Of a DNA stretch of 64,000 nucleotides, positions 1 to 9,560 are shown piece after piece. The DNA comes from Methylobacterium sp. PvR107 (GTDB lineage: Bacteria; Pseudomonadota; Alphaproteobacteria; Rhizobiales; Beijerinckiaceae). Within the stretch, counting starts at the first letter, position 1. The number at the start of each line of letters is the position of its first letter. The position numbers and the translations under genes were made by a program. The notes under the pieces are model-generated. The model did no database searches and was not told the origin of the DNA. It saw only the letters and a program-made list of their open reading frames with translations. The stretch covers positions 3,871,501-3,935,500 of the forward strand of contig NZ_JAFIBW010000001.1 of NCBI RefSeq assembly GCF_017833295.1. The letters are read 5' to 3'.

Positions 1-1
1 G

Positions 2-1648
<1,647 letters not shown>

Positions 1649-1716
1649 GTGATAGCCGCCCCGAAGATCCGTTTTCGGACCTCAATGTTTCGCACTGCAG
1701 CAGCCTGAAGTAATGG

Positions 1717-1744
1717 GGCCGCCCAGTTAAATGGGCGGCCTTTT
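1717..1744 (+). terminator. Rho-independent terminator of hppA
   Basis: A perfect 9-bp stem, GGCCGCCCA (1717-1725) with TGGGCGGCC (1732-1740), closes a 6-nt A/T-rich loop and is followed directly by TTTT. It ends the pyrophosphatase transcript. Confidence 0.9.
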
Positions 1745-1941
1745 GTAATGGGATGATGGTTGGCTGGCCGCGAACAGTCGATGCCGACACCTTTGCTGAT
1801 CGTCGCCCTTATCAACTTCGACCACTTTGACGTGGTCAACGTCCTTGCGCCGTGGCCGCGCAGGAAGCCCCGCCCGGAGCCCATCGATAGCCACTCCCCG
1901 AGAATACGGACCCGTTTGCACGGTTCGGGACCCAAGTGGCG

Positions 1942-2359
1942 ATGACCGACCCGACCGATCCCTCCGTGCCCTACGCTCTCGTCGTCGATGACGACGGCTT
2001 CATGTGCACGGACGCGATGGACATCCTGGGGGATGCCGAATTTCACACTTTCGAGGCCAGCGACGGCGGCAAGGCCATGGCGCTCCTGGCGCGGGAGCAC
2101 GCCTTGATCGTGCTGCTGTTCACCGACGTTCAGATGCCCGGCACCTGCAACGGCCTCGCAGTAGCCCGCGAGACAGCGCGGCTGTGGCCGCGCATCGCCA
2201 TCGCCGTCGCCTCGGGCCAAGCGCATCCGGGACCTGGCGACATGCCTGAGCGGGCGCGCTTCATCCGGCGAGCCGTTCACCGCCGAAATGGTGCTCGACC
2301 ATTTCCAGGAAATCCTGCCGGACGGACGCAAGCCGGCCCCGTTGCACGACATGGCTTGA
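1942..2359 (+). pseudogene. Single-domain response regulator, frameshifted near its end
   Basis: The gene encodes a CheY-like receiver domain with the acidic pair in VVDDDG, the phospho-acceptor Asp in LLFTDVQMPG and a VASGQ motif. The reading frame runs normally to RARFIR (about nt 2266). The Lys-Pro signature and last helix are not in this frame. They appear two nucleotides on in another frame as EPFTAEMVLDHF, ending at a TGA at 2357-2359. As it stands the reading frame runs on to 2370 with a nonsense tail. Removing one G from the CCGG near 2266-2268 restores a complete receiver. The ATG at 1942 was preferred to the GTG at 1936. This is either a real frameshift, which would abolish phosphorylation-dependent output, or a sequencing error. 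No output domain and no adjacent kinase is present. Confidence 0.65.
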
Positions 2360-2605
2360 ATGACCTGTGATCAGGAGGTCCTACGGGGCGGGCAGCCGGC
2401 GGCAAGCATTCAACTGGACTCGGGCCCGCTCAACCCGAAGGCCGGTGAACGGACACAGGGCCTGTGCCCTTGGACGCCTACCCTTGGAAGCTCGGGGCCG
2501 TGGTGGAACGGTCCTGGTCGCGCAGCTCGGGTTGCAGGACGACCGGCAGCCGGCCTGAGGCCACGAAATGGCCGGCATCCGTCCTGCCCGACAGGAGGGG
2601 CCGTC

Positions 2606-2824
2606 TTGCGTGAAAGCGAACCCGTCCGCGTGCTCGCGGCAACGTCGGTCCGGTTGGTCGAGGTCGTCGACGGCGGCGACACGGTCGCGGTCAGCCTCCG
2701 GACGGCCGGCGGCGACGATGTGGAACGCCTCCTGCCGCCGGCCGTGGTGAGCGATCTGCTGTCGCAACTCGCAAGCGCGCTCGACCGCCGTTTCGAAGAT
2801 ACAGACCGGCCTCCCCCAGGCTGA
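2606..2824 (+). CDS. Small hypothetical protein (72 aa)
   Basis: A TTG start at 2606 is preceded at a good distance by AGGAGG (2593-2598). The product is a 72-residue polar protein with an N-terminal beta-rich half (VRVLAATSVRLVEVVDGGD) and a C-terminal helix (VVSDLLSQLASALDRRFED). The frame stays open further upstream to 2360, but that part is low-complexity Pro/Gly/Arg sequence without a ribosome site. I recognise no family. It lies alone between the broken response regulator and the convergent permease gene. Confidence 0.5.
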   Translation: MRESEPVRVLAATSVRLVEVVDGGDTVAVSLRTAGGDDVERLLPPAVVSDLLSQLASALDRRFEDTDRPPPG

Positions 2825-2914
2825 ACCCGCCGTGCGCCGGCGACCCCTTCGCAACGGATCGGTAGGGTGGGTGGCAACCAGGGTGACGTTTGCGAGCCAA
2901 CCCGTGTTGGTCCG

Positions 2915-4933
2915 TCAACCGGCGACCGCGAGGGCCGGCCGGACGGCCGGGCCGTGGTTTGAACTGTCCGCTTCCCTCAGGCATGCCTCGACGGCGTCGC
3001 GGAGCGAGGAGACGTAGGCGTTCGCCCCGACTTCCCGGCCGAGTGCGGCGTCGCTGAGCACCCGCTCGCCCGCCGGCCAGAGGCCAACCAGCACCGGCAC
3101 CCCCGGCGCCCGGCGCCTCATCCGCTCCAACAGGTAGCGAAGGTGCGCCGGGTTCCCGGTGATGTCGAGGTAGGAGATGCACACCATTGCGACGCCGGTG
3201 AGGTCGAGATCGCGGATGCGATCGCGCGCGACCGTCCGGTAAGGGGTCATCCGCGCCCCGAGGCCGTGCTTGCGCAGCAACTGGGCCAGCATCGCCGAGG
3301 AGGCCTCGTCGAGGGGGCCGCGCCCGGCCACGCAAAGGACAGGGGCGTCCCCGCGCCACGCCTCGGGCAGGGAGTCGCGGGACGGCGCCTGGCCCGGTAC
3401 GGCCTCGGTCTTGGGATGGGTCCGCTCGGCCAGGGTCGGCGTCTCCCCCGGATTGACCTTCTTGTCGTCCCCTTGGGGTTCCGCGTCGGGATGGTCCTCG
3501 AAATCATCCACCAGCGAGCGGGCCGAGGCGCGGATGTTGTCGAGTTGCGCCGGCGTCACGACCCCTCTGGCAAAGTCGTTGGCGGCGAGTTGCAGACCTT
3601 TCAGCGCCACCTCATCGTAGTACGAGGACAGGGAGCGCTCCTTCAGCATGGCCTCGGCGACGTCGCGGACTTCGTCCGGGTCGCCCGCCAGCATGCGCTG
3701 GTAGAAGTTCTCGACCGGCGTCAGCGGCGGCCGGTCGCCGAGCAGGACATCGAAGAACTCCAGGCTGTCCACGTGCCGGCCGAGCACCACGAGGCAGACG
3801 GTGAACGGAGTGGCCAGGATCAGGCCGATGGGCCCCCACAGGAAGCCCCAGAACAGGGTCGAGACGATCACCGCGAAAGGCGAGAGGCCGGTGGAATGGC
3901 CGTAGAGCAGCGGCTCGATCACCTGTCCGAAGATCGGCTCGGCGACCAAGAACAGCGCCGCGGTCGCGATCACCATCGTCCAGCCCGGGTCGACCGCGGC
4001 CGCCAGGGCCACGGGAAGGACCCCGGAGGCGACGGCGCCGATATAGGGGATGAAGCGCATGATCGCCGAGAACACGCCCCACAGCAGCGGGTTGGGCACC
4101 CCGATGAACCAGAGGCCGACCCCGACGATGACCCCGAAGGCGGCGTTCATGCCGAGCTGGGCCAGGAAGTAGGTGCCGAGCCGGCCCGCCGCGTCGTCCA
4201 TGGCCACCGTCGTGCGGTGCAGGTCGCTCGACCCGAACAGGCGGATCATGCGGTTGCGCAGGTCCTCCCGCTGCAGGAGCAGGAACACCACGACGACGAG
4301 GACGATGCCGACGTCGGTCAACGGCGAGACGATGGGGCCGAGCACCTTCTCGGCCAGCGCCAGGGGCGAGGGCTCGGGCTCCTCGACCCGCACGAGCTGC
4401 GCCTTGGGCGTCTCGCCCGCCGGTCCGGTCGCGGCGGTCGTGCCTGCGGCGTCGGCCTTCTGGGTCGCGTCGTGCACCTGGTGGTTGAACTTCTGGAGGA
4501 TGCGGTTCGCGTCGCCGAGCCAGCCCTGCTGCAGGCCCGCCACCTTCTTCTGCACGGTGGCCTGGTACTGGGGCAGGTTGCCGGCAAGGCCGGCGACCTG
4601 GGTGCCGATGATCGTCCCGATGCCGCCGATGACCCCGAGGGCGAGCAGCACGGCGACGATGACCGACAGGATGCGGCCGAGGCGCAGCCGGCGCAGCAGG
4701 TTGACCACCGGAGCCAGGACGAAGCTGAGCAGGACGGCCAGCACGAGGGGGACGAACACCTCACGCCCGAAATAGAGCGCCGCGATCAGGACGACGCCGA
4801 CCGCGAGGGTCAGGAGGCCGCGCAGGCCCGGGACGAGGGGCGGCGGGACCTGCGCGGGCAGACGCGTGGCTACGGCATCGTCGGCTGGCATGGGACGTGG
4901 GGTCCTTGGCGCGGCGCCGTCTTTTGGCGCCAT
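2915..4933 (-). CDS. AI-2E family permease with extra C-terminal Rossmann-like domain
   Basis: This is a PerM/YdiK-type polytopic membrane protein. About residues 30-400 carry the family's hydrophobic segments, a long periplasmic-like insert rich in Gln, Lys and Ala (about 110-190), and the signature region around FIPYIGAVASGVLPVALAA. Family members are usually 350-380 residues; this one has 672. The extra C-terminus has a charged linker (DEVRDVAEAMLKERSLSSYYDEVALKG) and then, at about 515-640, alternating strands and helices (APVLCVAGRGPLDE, GVAMVCISYLDI, GVPVLVGLWP) resembling a nucleotide- or cobalamin-binding-like Rossmann fold. The substrate is unknown; family members export quorum signals or act as Na+/H+ antiporters. 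The ATG at 4933 is the longest start; an internal Met at residue 15 is possible. Confidence 0.85.
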   Translation of the reverse strand: MAPKDGAAPRTPRPMPADDAVATRLPAQVPPPLVPGLRGLLTLAVGVVLIAALYFGREVFVPLVLAVLLSFVLAPVVNLLRRLRLGRILSVIVAVLLALGVIGGIGTIIGTQVAGLAGNLPQYQATVQKKVAGLQQGWLGDANRILQKFNHQVHDATQKADAAGTTAATGPAGETPKAQLVRVEEPEPSPLALAEKVLGPIVSPLTDVGIVLVVVVFLLLQREDLRNRMIRLFGSSDLHRTTVAMDDAAGRLGTYFLAQLGMNAAFGVIVGVGLWFIGVPNPLLWGVFSAIMRFIPYIGAVASGVLPVALAAAVDPGWTMVIATAALFLVAEPIFGQVIEPLLYGHSTGLSPFAVIVSTLFWGFLWGPIGLILATPFTVCLVVLGRHVDSLEFFDVLLGDRPPLTPVENFYQRMLAGDPDEVRDVAEAMLKERSLSSYYDEVALKGLQLAANDFARGVVTPAQLDNIRASARSLVDDFEDHPDAEPQGDDKKVNPGETPTLAERTHPKTEAVPGQAPSRDSLPEAWRGDAPVLCVAGRGPLDEASSAMLAQLLRKHGLGARMTPYRTVARDRIRDLDLTGVAMVCISYLDITGNPAHLRYLLERMRRRAPGVPVLVGLWPAGERVLSDAALGREVGANAYVSSLRDAVEACLREADSSNHGPAVRPALAVAG

Positions 4934-5174
4934 TCGGCTTCGTCCAGGGAACGCGACCTGCGTCGCGCGCGGGAGTTCAGGTCTTCACGCCCCGATTCCG
5001 GCTGATGTGCCGGGTGTCAGGTCGCGCCGTCACCGTTCGGGTTAGGCGGGGCCCGGCCGGAGGGCGTGGCCGGCGACGTACAGCACCAACGCCTGTCACC
5101 GGCAAAAGAAACCCCGCCCGGCTTTTGGCCGGGCGGGGTCAGGCGAGCGTCAGCGGTTCAGGCCGACGACCCGA

Positions 5175-5591
5175 TCAGTCGATGACCTCGACGATGCGGC
5201 GGCTGCGGTCCACCAGCACCGGCTGCTTGTTCACGACGGTGTAGCGGTAGCCAGGCCGCGCCCGGTACTCGGCGGGCATGTCGTAGTAGGTCACGCCGTC
5301 GTCCGGCAGCACGGTGCCGACCTGGACCGGCCCGCCCCAGCTGTACGAGCTCACGCCGCGGTCGCGGACGTAGCTGCGGAAGCGGGGACGGTCGTCGACG
5401 CCGAGGATGCCGCCCACCGTGCCGGTGGCCGCGCCGACGGCGCCACCGACGATGCCGCCGACCGGGCCCGCCGCATCGGCGCCGACCGCGGCGCCCTCGG
5501 CCGCACCGCGCAGGGTGCCCTGCGCCTGGGCGGCCATCGGAAGGGCGAACACGCCGGCCGTGGCGAGAGCGAGAAGGATCTTGTTCGTCAT
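5175..5591 (-). CDS. Secreted DUF1236-like protein
   Basis: A 138-residue exported protein. Residues 1-23 form a Sec signal peptide (MTNKILLALATAGVFALPMAAQAQ). A Gly/Ala-rich segment (AVGADAAGPVGGIVGGAVGAATG) follows, resembling the glycine-zipper regions of envelope proteins. The C-terminal part (VQVGTVLPDDGVTYYDMP through YTVVNKQPVLVD) matches the DUF1236 pattern common in Rhizobiales small periplasmic proteins. AGGAGA lies just upstream of the ATG. The KTVHKE-repeat gene lies 44 nt upstream on the same strand, and both are probably read from the sigma-EcfG-type promoter at 5920-5945. Molecular function unknown. Confidence 0.85.
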   Translation of the reverse strand: MTNKILLALATAGVFALPMAAQAQGTLRGAAEGAAVGADAAGPVGGIVGGAVGAATGTVGGILGVDDRPRFRSYVRDRGVSSYSWGGPVQVGTVLPDDGVTYYDMPAEYRARPGYRYTVVNKQPVLVDRSRRIVEVID

Positions 5592-5635
5592 GAGGGTGTC
5601 TCCTGGAACGTCAGAGGAAGGAGGGAGGCGGCGCC

Positions 5636-5875
5636 TCAGTTGCAGCCTTCCTTGTGGACGGTCTTGGAGTTGCCCATGCCGTCCTCCTTGTGGACGGTCT
5701 TCGAGCCGCAATCGACGGTGCCGGTGGTGACCTCGCGCTTCTCCACGACGGTGTCGCGGTGGTCGACGACGGCGGGACCGTCGCGACGGATGACGGTGGT
5801 CTCCTCGGCCATCGCAGGTGCGGCGAGGCTCACGAACGCGGCGGCGACGAAGCCGATGATGACGGTCTGGCGCAT
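5636..5875 (-). CDS. Small secreted protein with KTVHKE repeat
   Basis: A 79-residue protein with a clean signal peptide (MRQTVIIGFVAAAFVSLAAPAMA) and a short charged mature part. The mature region contains paired Cys residues (VDCGS and the terminal EGCN) and a tandem duplication SKTVHKEDGMGN / SKTVHKEGCN. It is first in a likely two-gene unit with the DUF1236-like gene. An EcfG-type promoter sits 45 nt upstream, so it is probably a stress-induced periplasmic protein. I do not recognise a named family. Confidence 0.8.
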   Translation of the reverse strand: MRQTVIIGFVAAAFVSLAAPAMAEETTVIRRDGPAVVDHRDTVVEKREVTTGTVDCGSKTVHKEDGMGNSKTVHKEGCN

Positions 5876-5919
5876 GGAAATCTCCGCTGACTCTTGTGGT
5901 GGGATCGAATGATCGCAGC

Positions 5920-5945
5920 AACGGCGTACCTGGACTGACGGTTCC
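5920..5945 (-). promoter_or_regulatory. Sigma-EcfG-type general stress promoter
   Basis: On the minus strand GGAAC (5945-5941) and CGTT (5923-5920) are separated by 17 nt. This matches the alphaproteobacterial PhyR/sigma-EcfG consensus GGAAC-N16/17-CGTT. It sits 45 nt upstream of the KTVHKE-repeat gene start at 5875, in the expected orientation. Confidence 0.65.
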
Positions 5946-6158
5946 GCCTAAATTAAACGCAATATTGCTCGAAAATAGACATTGGCGAATATCGATGGCC
6001 CGCAGCTAAATTGGCGTCGATACATCTCGTCGCGGGCCCGATGCGGAGCCTTGTGATTCGCGTTCTGCATCGCTGCGCCTTGGCGGCAATGCCCATGCAA
6101 CGGTTTCGCGAACCTCGGTCTTACTGAGCGTTCTCACGTGAGAGGAAGTGGCGTCACG

Positions 6159-6410
6159 ATGTCGGTACGCTTGGTCACCACCGCAATGTTCCTGGCCGTC
6201 GCGGCGTCGTCCGCCAATGCGGCTCCGATGTCGGCCGACGACAAGTCGGCGCTCCAGCAGCAGTGCATGGGCGACTTCACGACCTTCTGCGGGGACATGC
6301 CGCCCGACGAGGGGCCCGAGACCCAGGCGTGCTTCGAGAAGAACATGTCGAAGCTCTCGCCGGGGTGCCAAGGCGCCATCCAAGCCTTCAAGGCAGGCAA
6401 GAAGCGCTGA
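6159..6410 (+). CDS. Small secreted Cys-rich protein
   Basis: An 83-residue exported protein. The ATG at 6159 is chosen because AGAGGAAG (6141-6148) lies just upstream; an in-frame ATG at 6138 lacks a ribosome site. A signal peptide (MSVRLVTTAMFLAVAASSANA) precedes a compact domain with four cysteines in the order QQCMGDFTTFC ... QACFEKN ... PGCQGA. That spacing resembles the short cysteine-rich repeat proteins found widely in Rhizobiales. The gene faces the EthD gene across a strong hairpin. Function unknown; disulfide-stabilised periplasmic helices are likely. Confidence 0.85.
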   Translation: MSVRLVTTAMFLAVAASSANAAPMSADDKSALQQQCMGDFTTFCGDMPPDEGPETQACFEKNMSKLSPGCQGAIQAFKAGKKR

Positions 6411-6418
6411 CGACTTCC

Positions 6419-6454
6419 GGCGACCGGTCCCTGCCCAGGCCGGGACCGGTCGCC
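6419..6454. terminator. Hairpin between convergent genes
   Basis: A 13-bp perfect stem, GGCGACCGGTCCC (6419-6431) with GGGACCGGTCGCC (6442-6454), closes a 10-nt loop in the 67-nt gap between two convergent genes. There is no T-tract, but its position fits a shared bidirectional terminator. Confidence 0.6.
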
Positions 6455-6477
6455 TGACGGACCTTCCACCGGGAGGT

Positions 6478-7428
6478 TCACTCGCTTGGTGGTCGGAGCT
6501 GGCCTTTGAATAACAGGTGCCGCACGTCTTCCGCCGTTTGATTGACGGCGCCGAGGCGCACGATCAATTGCGCTGCACGGCTGCCGCGAAGACCTGCGTG
6601 CGTCAGCCGCTTGTCGCGGACATAGGTGTACATGCCGCTGACCGCGAACGCGGTCGCATGGCCGATATGCCGCTTCTGGTCGTCGGCCGTGTCCGCGAAC
6701 CCCGCAGATTGGAAGAAGCCGCGGCGGGATAGCGGCGTGGCGAAGGTCAGGTCCAGGACGGCGATGCGCTCCCGCTCCAGTGGAACCGTGTGCATCACGT
6801 TCGGCGCGGGCGGGGCCGGATCGGCATTGTCGTAGGGTTCGGGGAGATGCAGCCGGACGCGTAGCAATGCCGGGTCGGACGCCAGCATCTCGGCGAGGCG
6901 CGTCACGCAGGTGGCGAAGGCTTCGGGGTCCTTGTCGCCAGGACCGAAGTGGACGTGCATCCGGTCGAACACGTCGTCGCCGTTGGGGGTCGCGTTCGGA
7001 ATCCGGTCCACGAGGGTGCGGGAACCGGAAGGAAGCGCATACGCCACCGTGGCCGCGAACATATTCTGCTCGTCGGAGAAGAGGATGGACGAGGATGCGT
7101 TGAACAGCGCTTGGTCGTCCGTGTTCGCGAAGCCGATCTCCACCCCGCCGTCCAGCACGTAGTCGGGGAACGGCGCGATCTCGTCCTGCCGCGGCCAGAG
7201 ATGCGCGTCCTGCTCGCGGTCGAGGTGATACTGCACGTACCAAGCGAGCCCCGGGACCCGGGAGCAGAGCGGCCCGTGCACGTCACGCCAATAGGTCGCG
7301 AACACCTCGTGCGGCACCTGGGGGCGACGCAGCACGGTGGTGTAGGTGTTCACGGCGATCGCGGCATCGCGGGCTGCATGGTCGGCGTCGGCATGGGGGT
7401 CGATGGCCATCGCGGGAGGCTGTTCCAT
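6478..7428 (-). CDS. EthD domain-containing protein
   Basis: A 316-residue soluble protein. The N-terminal third carries an EthD-type dimeric alpha/beta-barrel signature (about residues 33-65: RRPQVPHEVFATYWRDVHGPL, then PGLAWYVQYH). EthD domains occur in small ferredoxin-linked ether-degrading systems and many unrelated barrel proteins, so the activity here is unknown. The remaining 200 residues (DRMHVHFGPGDKDPEAFATCV, then LDLTFATPLSRRGFF) look like a second related half, giving an internally duplicated barrel. No redox partner is nearby. A second in-frame Met at residue 7 could be the true start. Confidence 0.75.
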   Translation of the reverse strand: MEQPPAMAIDPHADADHAARDAAIAVNTYTTVLRRPQVPHEVFATYWRDVHGPLCSRVPGLAWYVQYHLDREQDAHLWPRQDEIAPFPDYVLDGGVEIGFANTDDQALFNASSSILFSDEQNMFAATVAYALPSGSRTLVDRIPNATPNGDDVFDRMHVHFGPGDKDPEAFATCVTRLAEMLASDPALLRVRLHLPEPYDNADPAPPAPNVMHTVPLERERIAVLDLTFATPLSRRGFFQSAGFADTADDQKRHIGHATAFAVSGMYTYVRDKRLTHAGLRGSRAAQLIVRLGAVNQTAEDVRHLLFKGQLRPPSE

Positions 7429-7758
7429 AGAATCGGGAAAGTGGACGACTGGCTTGCAAACGCTCGACGAGGCCGTTGGGCGCGTCGTCTGGATGCTGGA
7501 ATTCGGTGGAGCCGGACCGACGGCTGCTCGACCAGCCCGTCACCGCCGGAGGGTTTGCCCGGGATCGGCATCGGTGTGTCCGGGTGGAGCGCGCCGGGCG
7601 AAGTTCGCTTCGTCGTCAAGGCGCGTGAGGCAAATCGACAAGGCATCGCCCATCGGGGATGTTCACGGGGTGCTGAACGGTGACCGTTAACGGCCGGAGG
7701 CTGGCAGCCGGCGTCCGTGCACGCTACCGTCGCCGACGACCCTGGAGACCCGACGTCG
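7429..7758. other. Intergenic stretch without a recognisable gene
   Basis: These 330 nt separate the divergent EthD gene and the broken Cys-rich gene. I see no conserved coding frame. A short palindrome AACGGTGACCGTT lies near 7677-7690. Confidence 0.5.
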
Positions 7759-8007
7759 ATGTTCCGCACGGTGCTCGGCGCGCTCACCCTGGCGACGAGC
7801 TTGTCCGCCGCCCATGCGCAGCAAACGGCGCGCTCGCCCGATGCGCCGACGACCTTCGTCGAGCCGACGGACGCCGCCCACCGGCACTGCTCCGGCTGAT
7901 GCCTGAAGACCGGCGCCCTGCAGTGGTTCTGCAGGCCCGATCAGACCTGCTCGCTCGATTGCGCGACCGCTCCACCGAAGACGCACTGCCACGACCTGAA
8001 GCCGTAG
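7759..8007 (+). pseudogene. Small secreted Cys-rich protein, in-frame TGA (copy 1)
   Basis: The ATG at 7759 follows TGGAGA. A signal peptide (MFRTVLGALTLATSLSAAHA) leads to PDAPTTFVEPTDAAHRHCSG and then a TGA (7897-7899). Translation past the TGA continues in the same frame as CLKTGALQWFCRPDQTCSLD, with further cysteines, to a TAG at 8005-8007. The downstream part is clearly homologous to the copy at 10286-10495, which has TAT (Tyr) where this copy has TGA. The gene is therefore split by a nonsense change. A truncated product of 46 residues would lack all of the Cys-rich domain but one residue. Confidence 0.7.
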
Positions 8008-8191
8008 CCAGTCGGCCTCGCCGGATGGTTCGACTGTGCGATGGACCGTCGGCGGCACGGGCAGCCGATCTTGGCGGTCCGTATCGGGTATGACACCTGT
8101 GCCTTGAGCGTCGACTACGGGCTCCGGATGAGATTGGCGGGCCCTCGGAACATGGAATGCATGCAGGACCCGCCGGTTCAAGGTTGGGCCC

Positions 8192-8368
8192 TTACGGCTT
8201 GTTGGCCGGCGCCGGATTGGTCGTCGCCGGAGGAGGCGTAGGGTTCGCCGGCGCAGTCGTAGCAGGAGGCGGGGGAGGCGGAGGCGCAGTGTTTTCGGCT
8301 TTCTTCTCGTCCTTGCAGGCTGCGAGCGCGAGCATGCCGACGAGCGGCAGCAGGTACCGAATACGCAT
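8192..8368 (-). CDS. Small Pro/Ala-rich lipoprotein
   Basis: A 58-residue predicted lipoprotein. The ATG at 8368 follows a strong GGAGGA. Residues 1-18 form a type II signal peptide ending in the lipobox LAAC (MRIRYLLPLVGMLALAAC). The mature part is a short charged stretch (KDEKKAENTA) followed by polyproline and Pro/Ala/Thr repeats, as in periplasmic spacers or cell-wall-spanning tethers. It stands alone; function unknown. Confidence 0.75.
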   Translation of the reverse strand: MRIRYLLPLVGMLALAACKDEKKAENTAPPPPPPPATTAPANPTPPPATTNPAPANKP

Positions 8369-8805
8369 GGGCTTTCCTCCGGTTTGGCCATTGCTGGCAG
8401 CAAGAAACGTCAATCGACCGCTGTTCGATCCAGCGCGCTGCCGCCCCTTCCATGAAGCCGATGCCGGTTCATTATTGGAATGGTCCCGGGAAGCGAAAAC
8501 TGTCGGTTTCGACTTGGATGAATGGGCACACGATTTCAGGCGGGTTTGCACATGGTTACGATTGCACCGGTCCAGCGAGCGGTGACTATTCCGCAAGGCT
8601 GTGTGCAGGCCCGAATTCGCGTTCGGCGAGGGGCGCGCGCCGGATCAAAAGTCGCCACCATCGCGATCGAGGTAGCTCGCAACCGGGGCTTCAGGGACGA
8701 ACTACCCTGCCGTGACGCAAGCAAGCGATCACATCGTGGTGCTTTGCGCCGCACCATTTCGCCGACCCCCTATCTCCCAGGGCGACATCGAAGGGACGGT
8801 CGAGA
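8369..8805. other. Intergenic stretch without a recognisable gene
   Basis: These 437 nt lie between divergent genes. Open frames exist on both strands, but none shows conserved sequence, a plausible start with a ribosome site, or recognisable domains. The region 8440-8620 is noticeably less GC-rich than its surroundings. Confidence 0.45.
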
Positions 8806-9519
8806 ATGCGACAGGTGAAGGTCAGGCTGATGGAGCCCGGGCTGCGGCCCCGGCGGACGCGTTTGGAAATCCCCGGTTGGGCGGGCGATCCCGAGCCCCG
8901 CACGGACGGCGCGCAGGAATATGCCTGGCACTGCATCCCGTTCTCCGAGGCGGCCAAGGGCGGGATCGAGCTGTTCTACCCCTACGACGCCGAGTTGCGC
9001 ATAAGCACTCGGGACGGAAAGCTGGTTTTCGAGGGCGACTTCGCCGAGCCCGGCGGGCCAGGACCGCAAAGGCCCCCGTTCCGGAGCTTCGGCGATGCCT
9101 ACTACACCTACCAGATCCTCATCGACCTGAAGGTGGAGGAAGGCTGGGCGATCAAGACCGAGACCCACCCGCGCTTCTATACCGACCGGACCGGGACCGT
9201 GCCGGTCGCGGTGCCGGCCCTGATCCGGCACTGGTGGCCCATGATGTACTTCATGGTGTTCAAGGCCCCGGACGAGGGCCGGACCCACGTGTTCCGGAAG
9301 GACGAGCCCTTCATGCAGGTGTCGGTCGTCCCGGCCGAGGCCGATTTCGAGCTCGTACCGATGTCCGAGGAGGAGGCCGCCGAGCGCGAATTGCAGTCGC
9401 GGCGCATCTACGCCAGCCGCGAAACGCTGGCGGCGGATTCCCAGTGGACCTCGGCGACCCACACCGTCTTCGACGGCACCTACCGGCGCATCCTGGGTGC
9501 CGCCAAGAGCCAGCGCTAG
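8806..9519 (+). CDS. Conserved hypothetical protein (DUF6065-like)
   Basis: A 237-residue soluble protein without signal peptide or membrane segment. It opens with beta-strand-like sequence (QVKVRLMEPG) and has the aromatic-rich blocks EYAWHCIPFSEAAKGGIELFYPYDAEL, DAYYTYQILIDLKVEEGW and WWPMMYFMVFKAP, then a helical C-terminus rich in Glu and Arg. The pattern, with conserved CIPFSEA and an FYP block, is reminiscent of the DUF6065 family. That assignment is from memory and tentative. No neighbours suggest a pathway. Confidence 0.7.
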   Translation: MRQVKVRLMEPGLRPRRTRLEIPGWAGDPEPRTDGAQEYAWHCIPFSEAAKGGIELFYPYDAELRISTRDGKLVFEGDFAEPGGPGPQRPPFRSFGDAYYTYQILIDLKVEEGWAIKTETHPRFYTDRTGTVPVAVPALIRHWWPMMYFMVFKAPDEGRTHVFRKDEPFMQVSVVPAEADFELVPMSEEEAAERELQSRRIYASRETLAADSQWTSATHTVFDGTYRRILGAAKSQR

Positions 9520-9560
9520 GGACGGGCGGGGTGGAAGCCGTCCACCCCGCCGCAGCGGGC

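Noticed and set aside
2360..2605. Upstream extension of the small gene at 2606
   Set aside because: Nonconserved Pro/Gly/Arg-rich sequence without a ribosome site, whereas the TTG at 2606 has AGGAGG.
3143..5005. A 620-codon open frame on the plus strand
   Set aside because: It is antisense to the AI-2E permease, has a composition of Arg, Gly, Asp and His typical of high-GC shadows and no domain.
7897..7899. TGA as a selenocysteine codon in the Cys-rich gene
   Set aside because: The paralogue has Tyr there, no SECIS-like hairpin is evident directly after it, and the second copy is also decayed.
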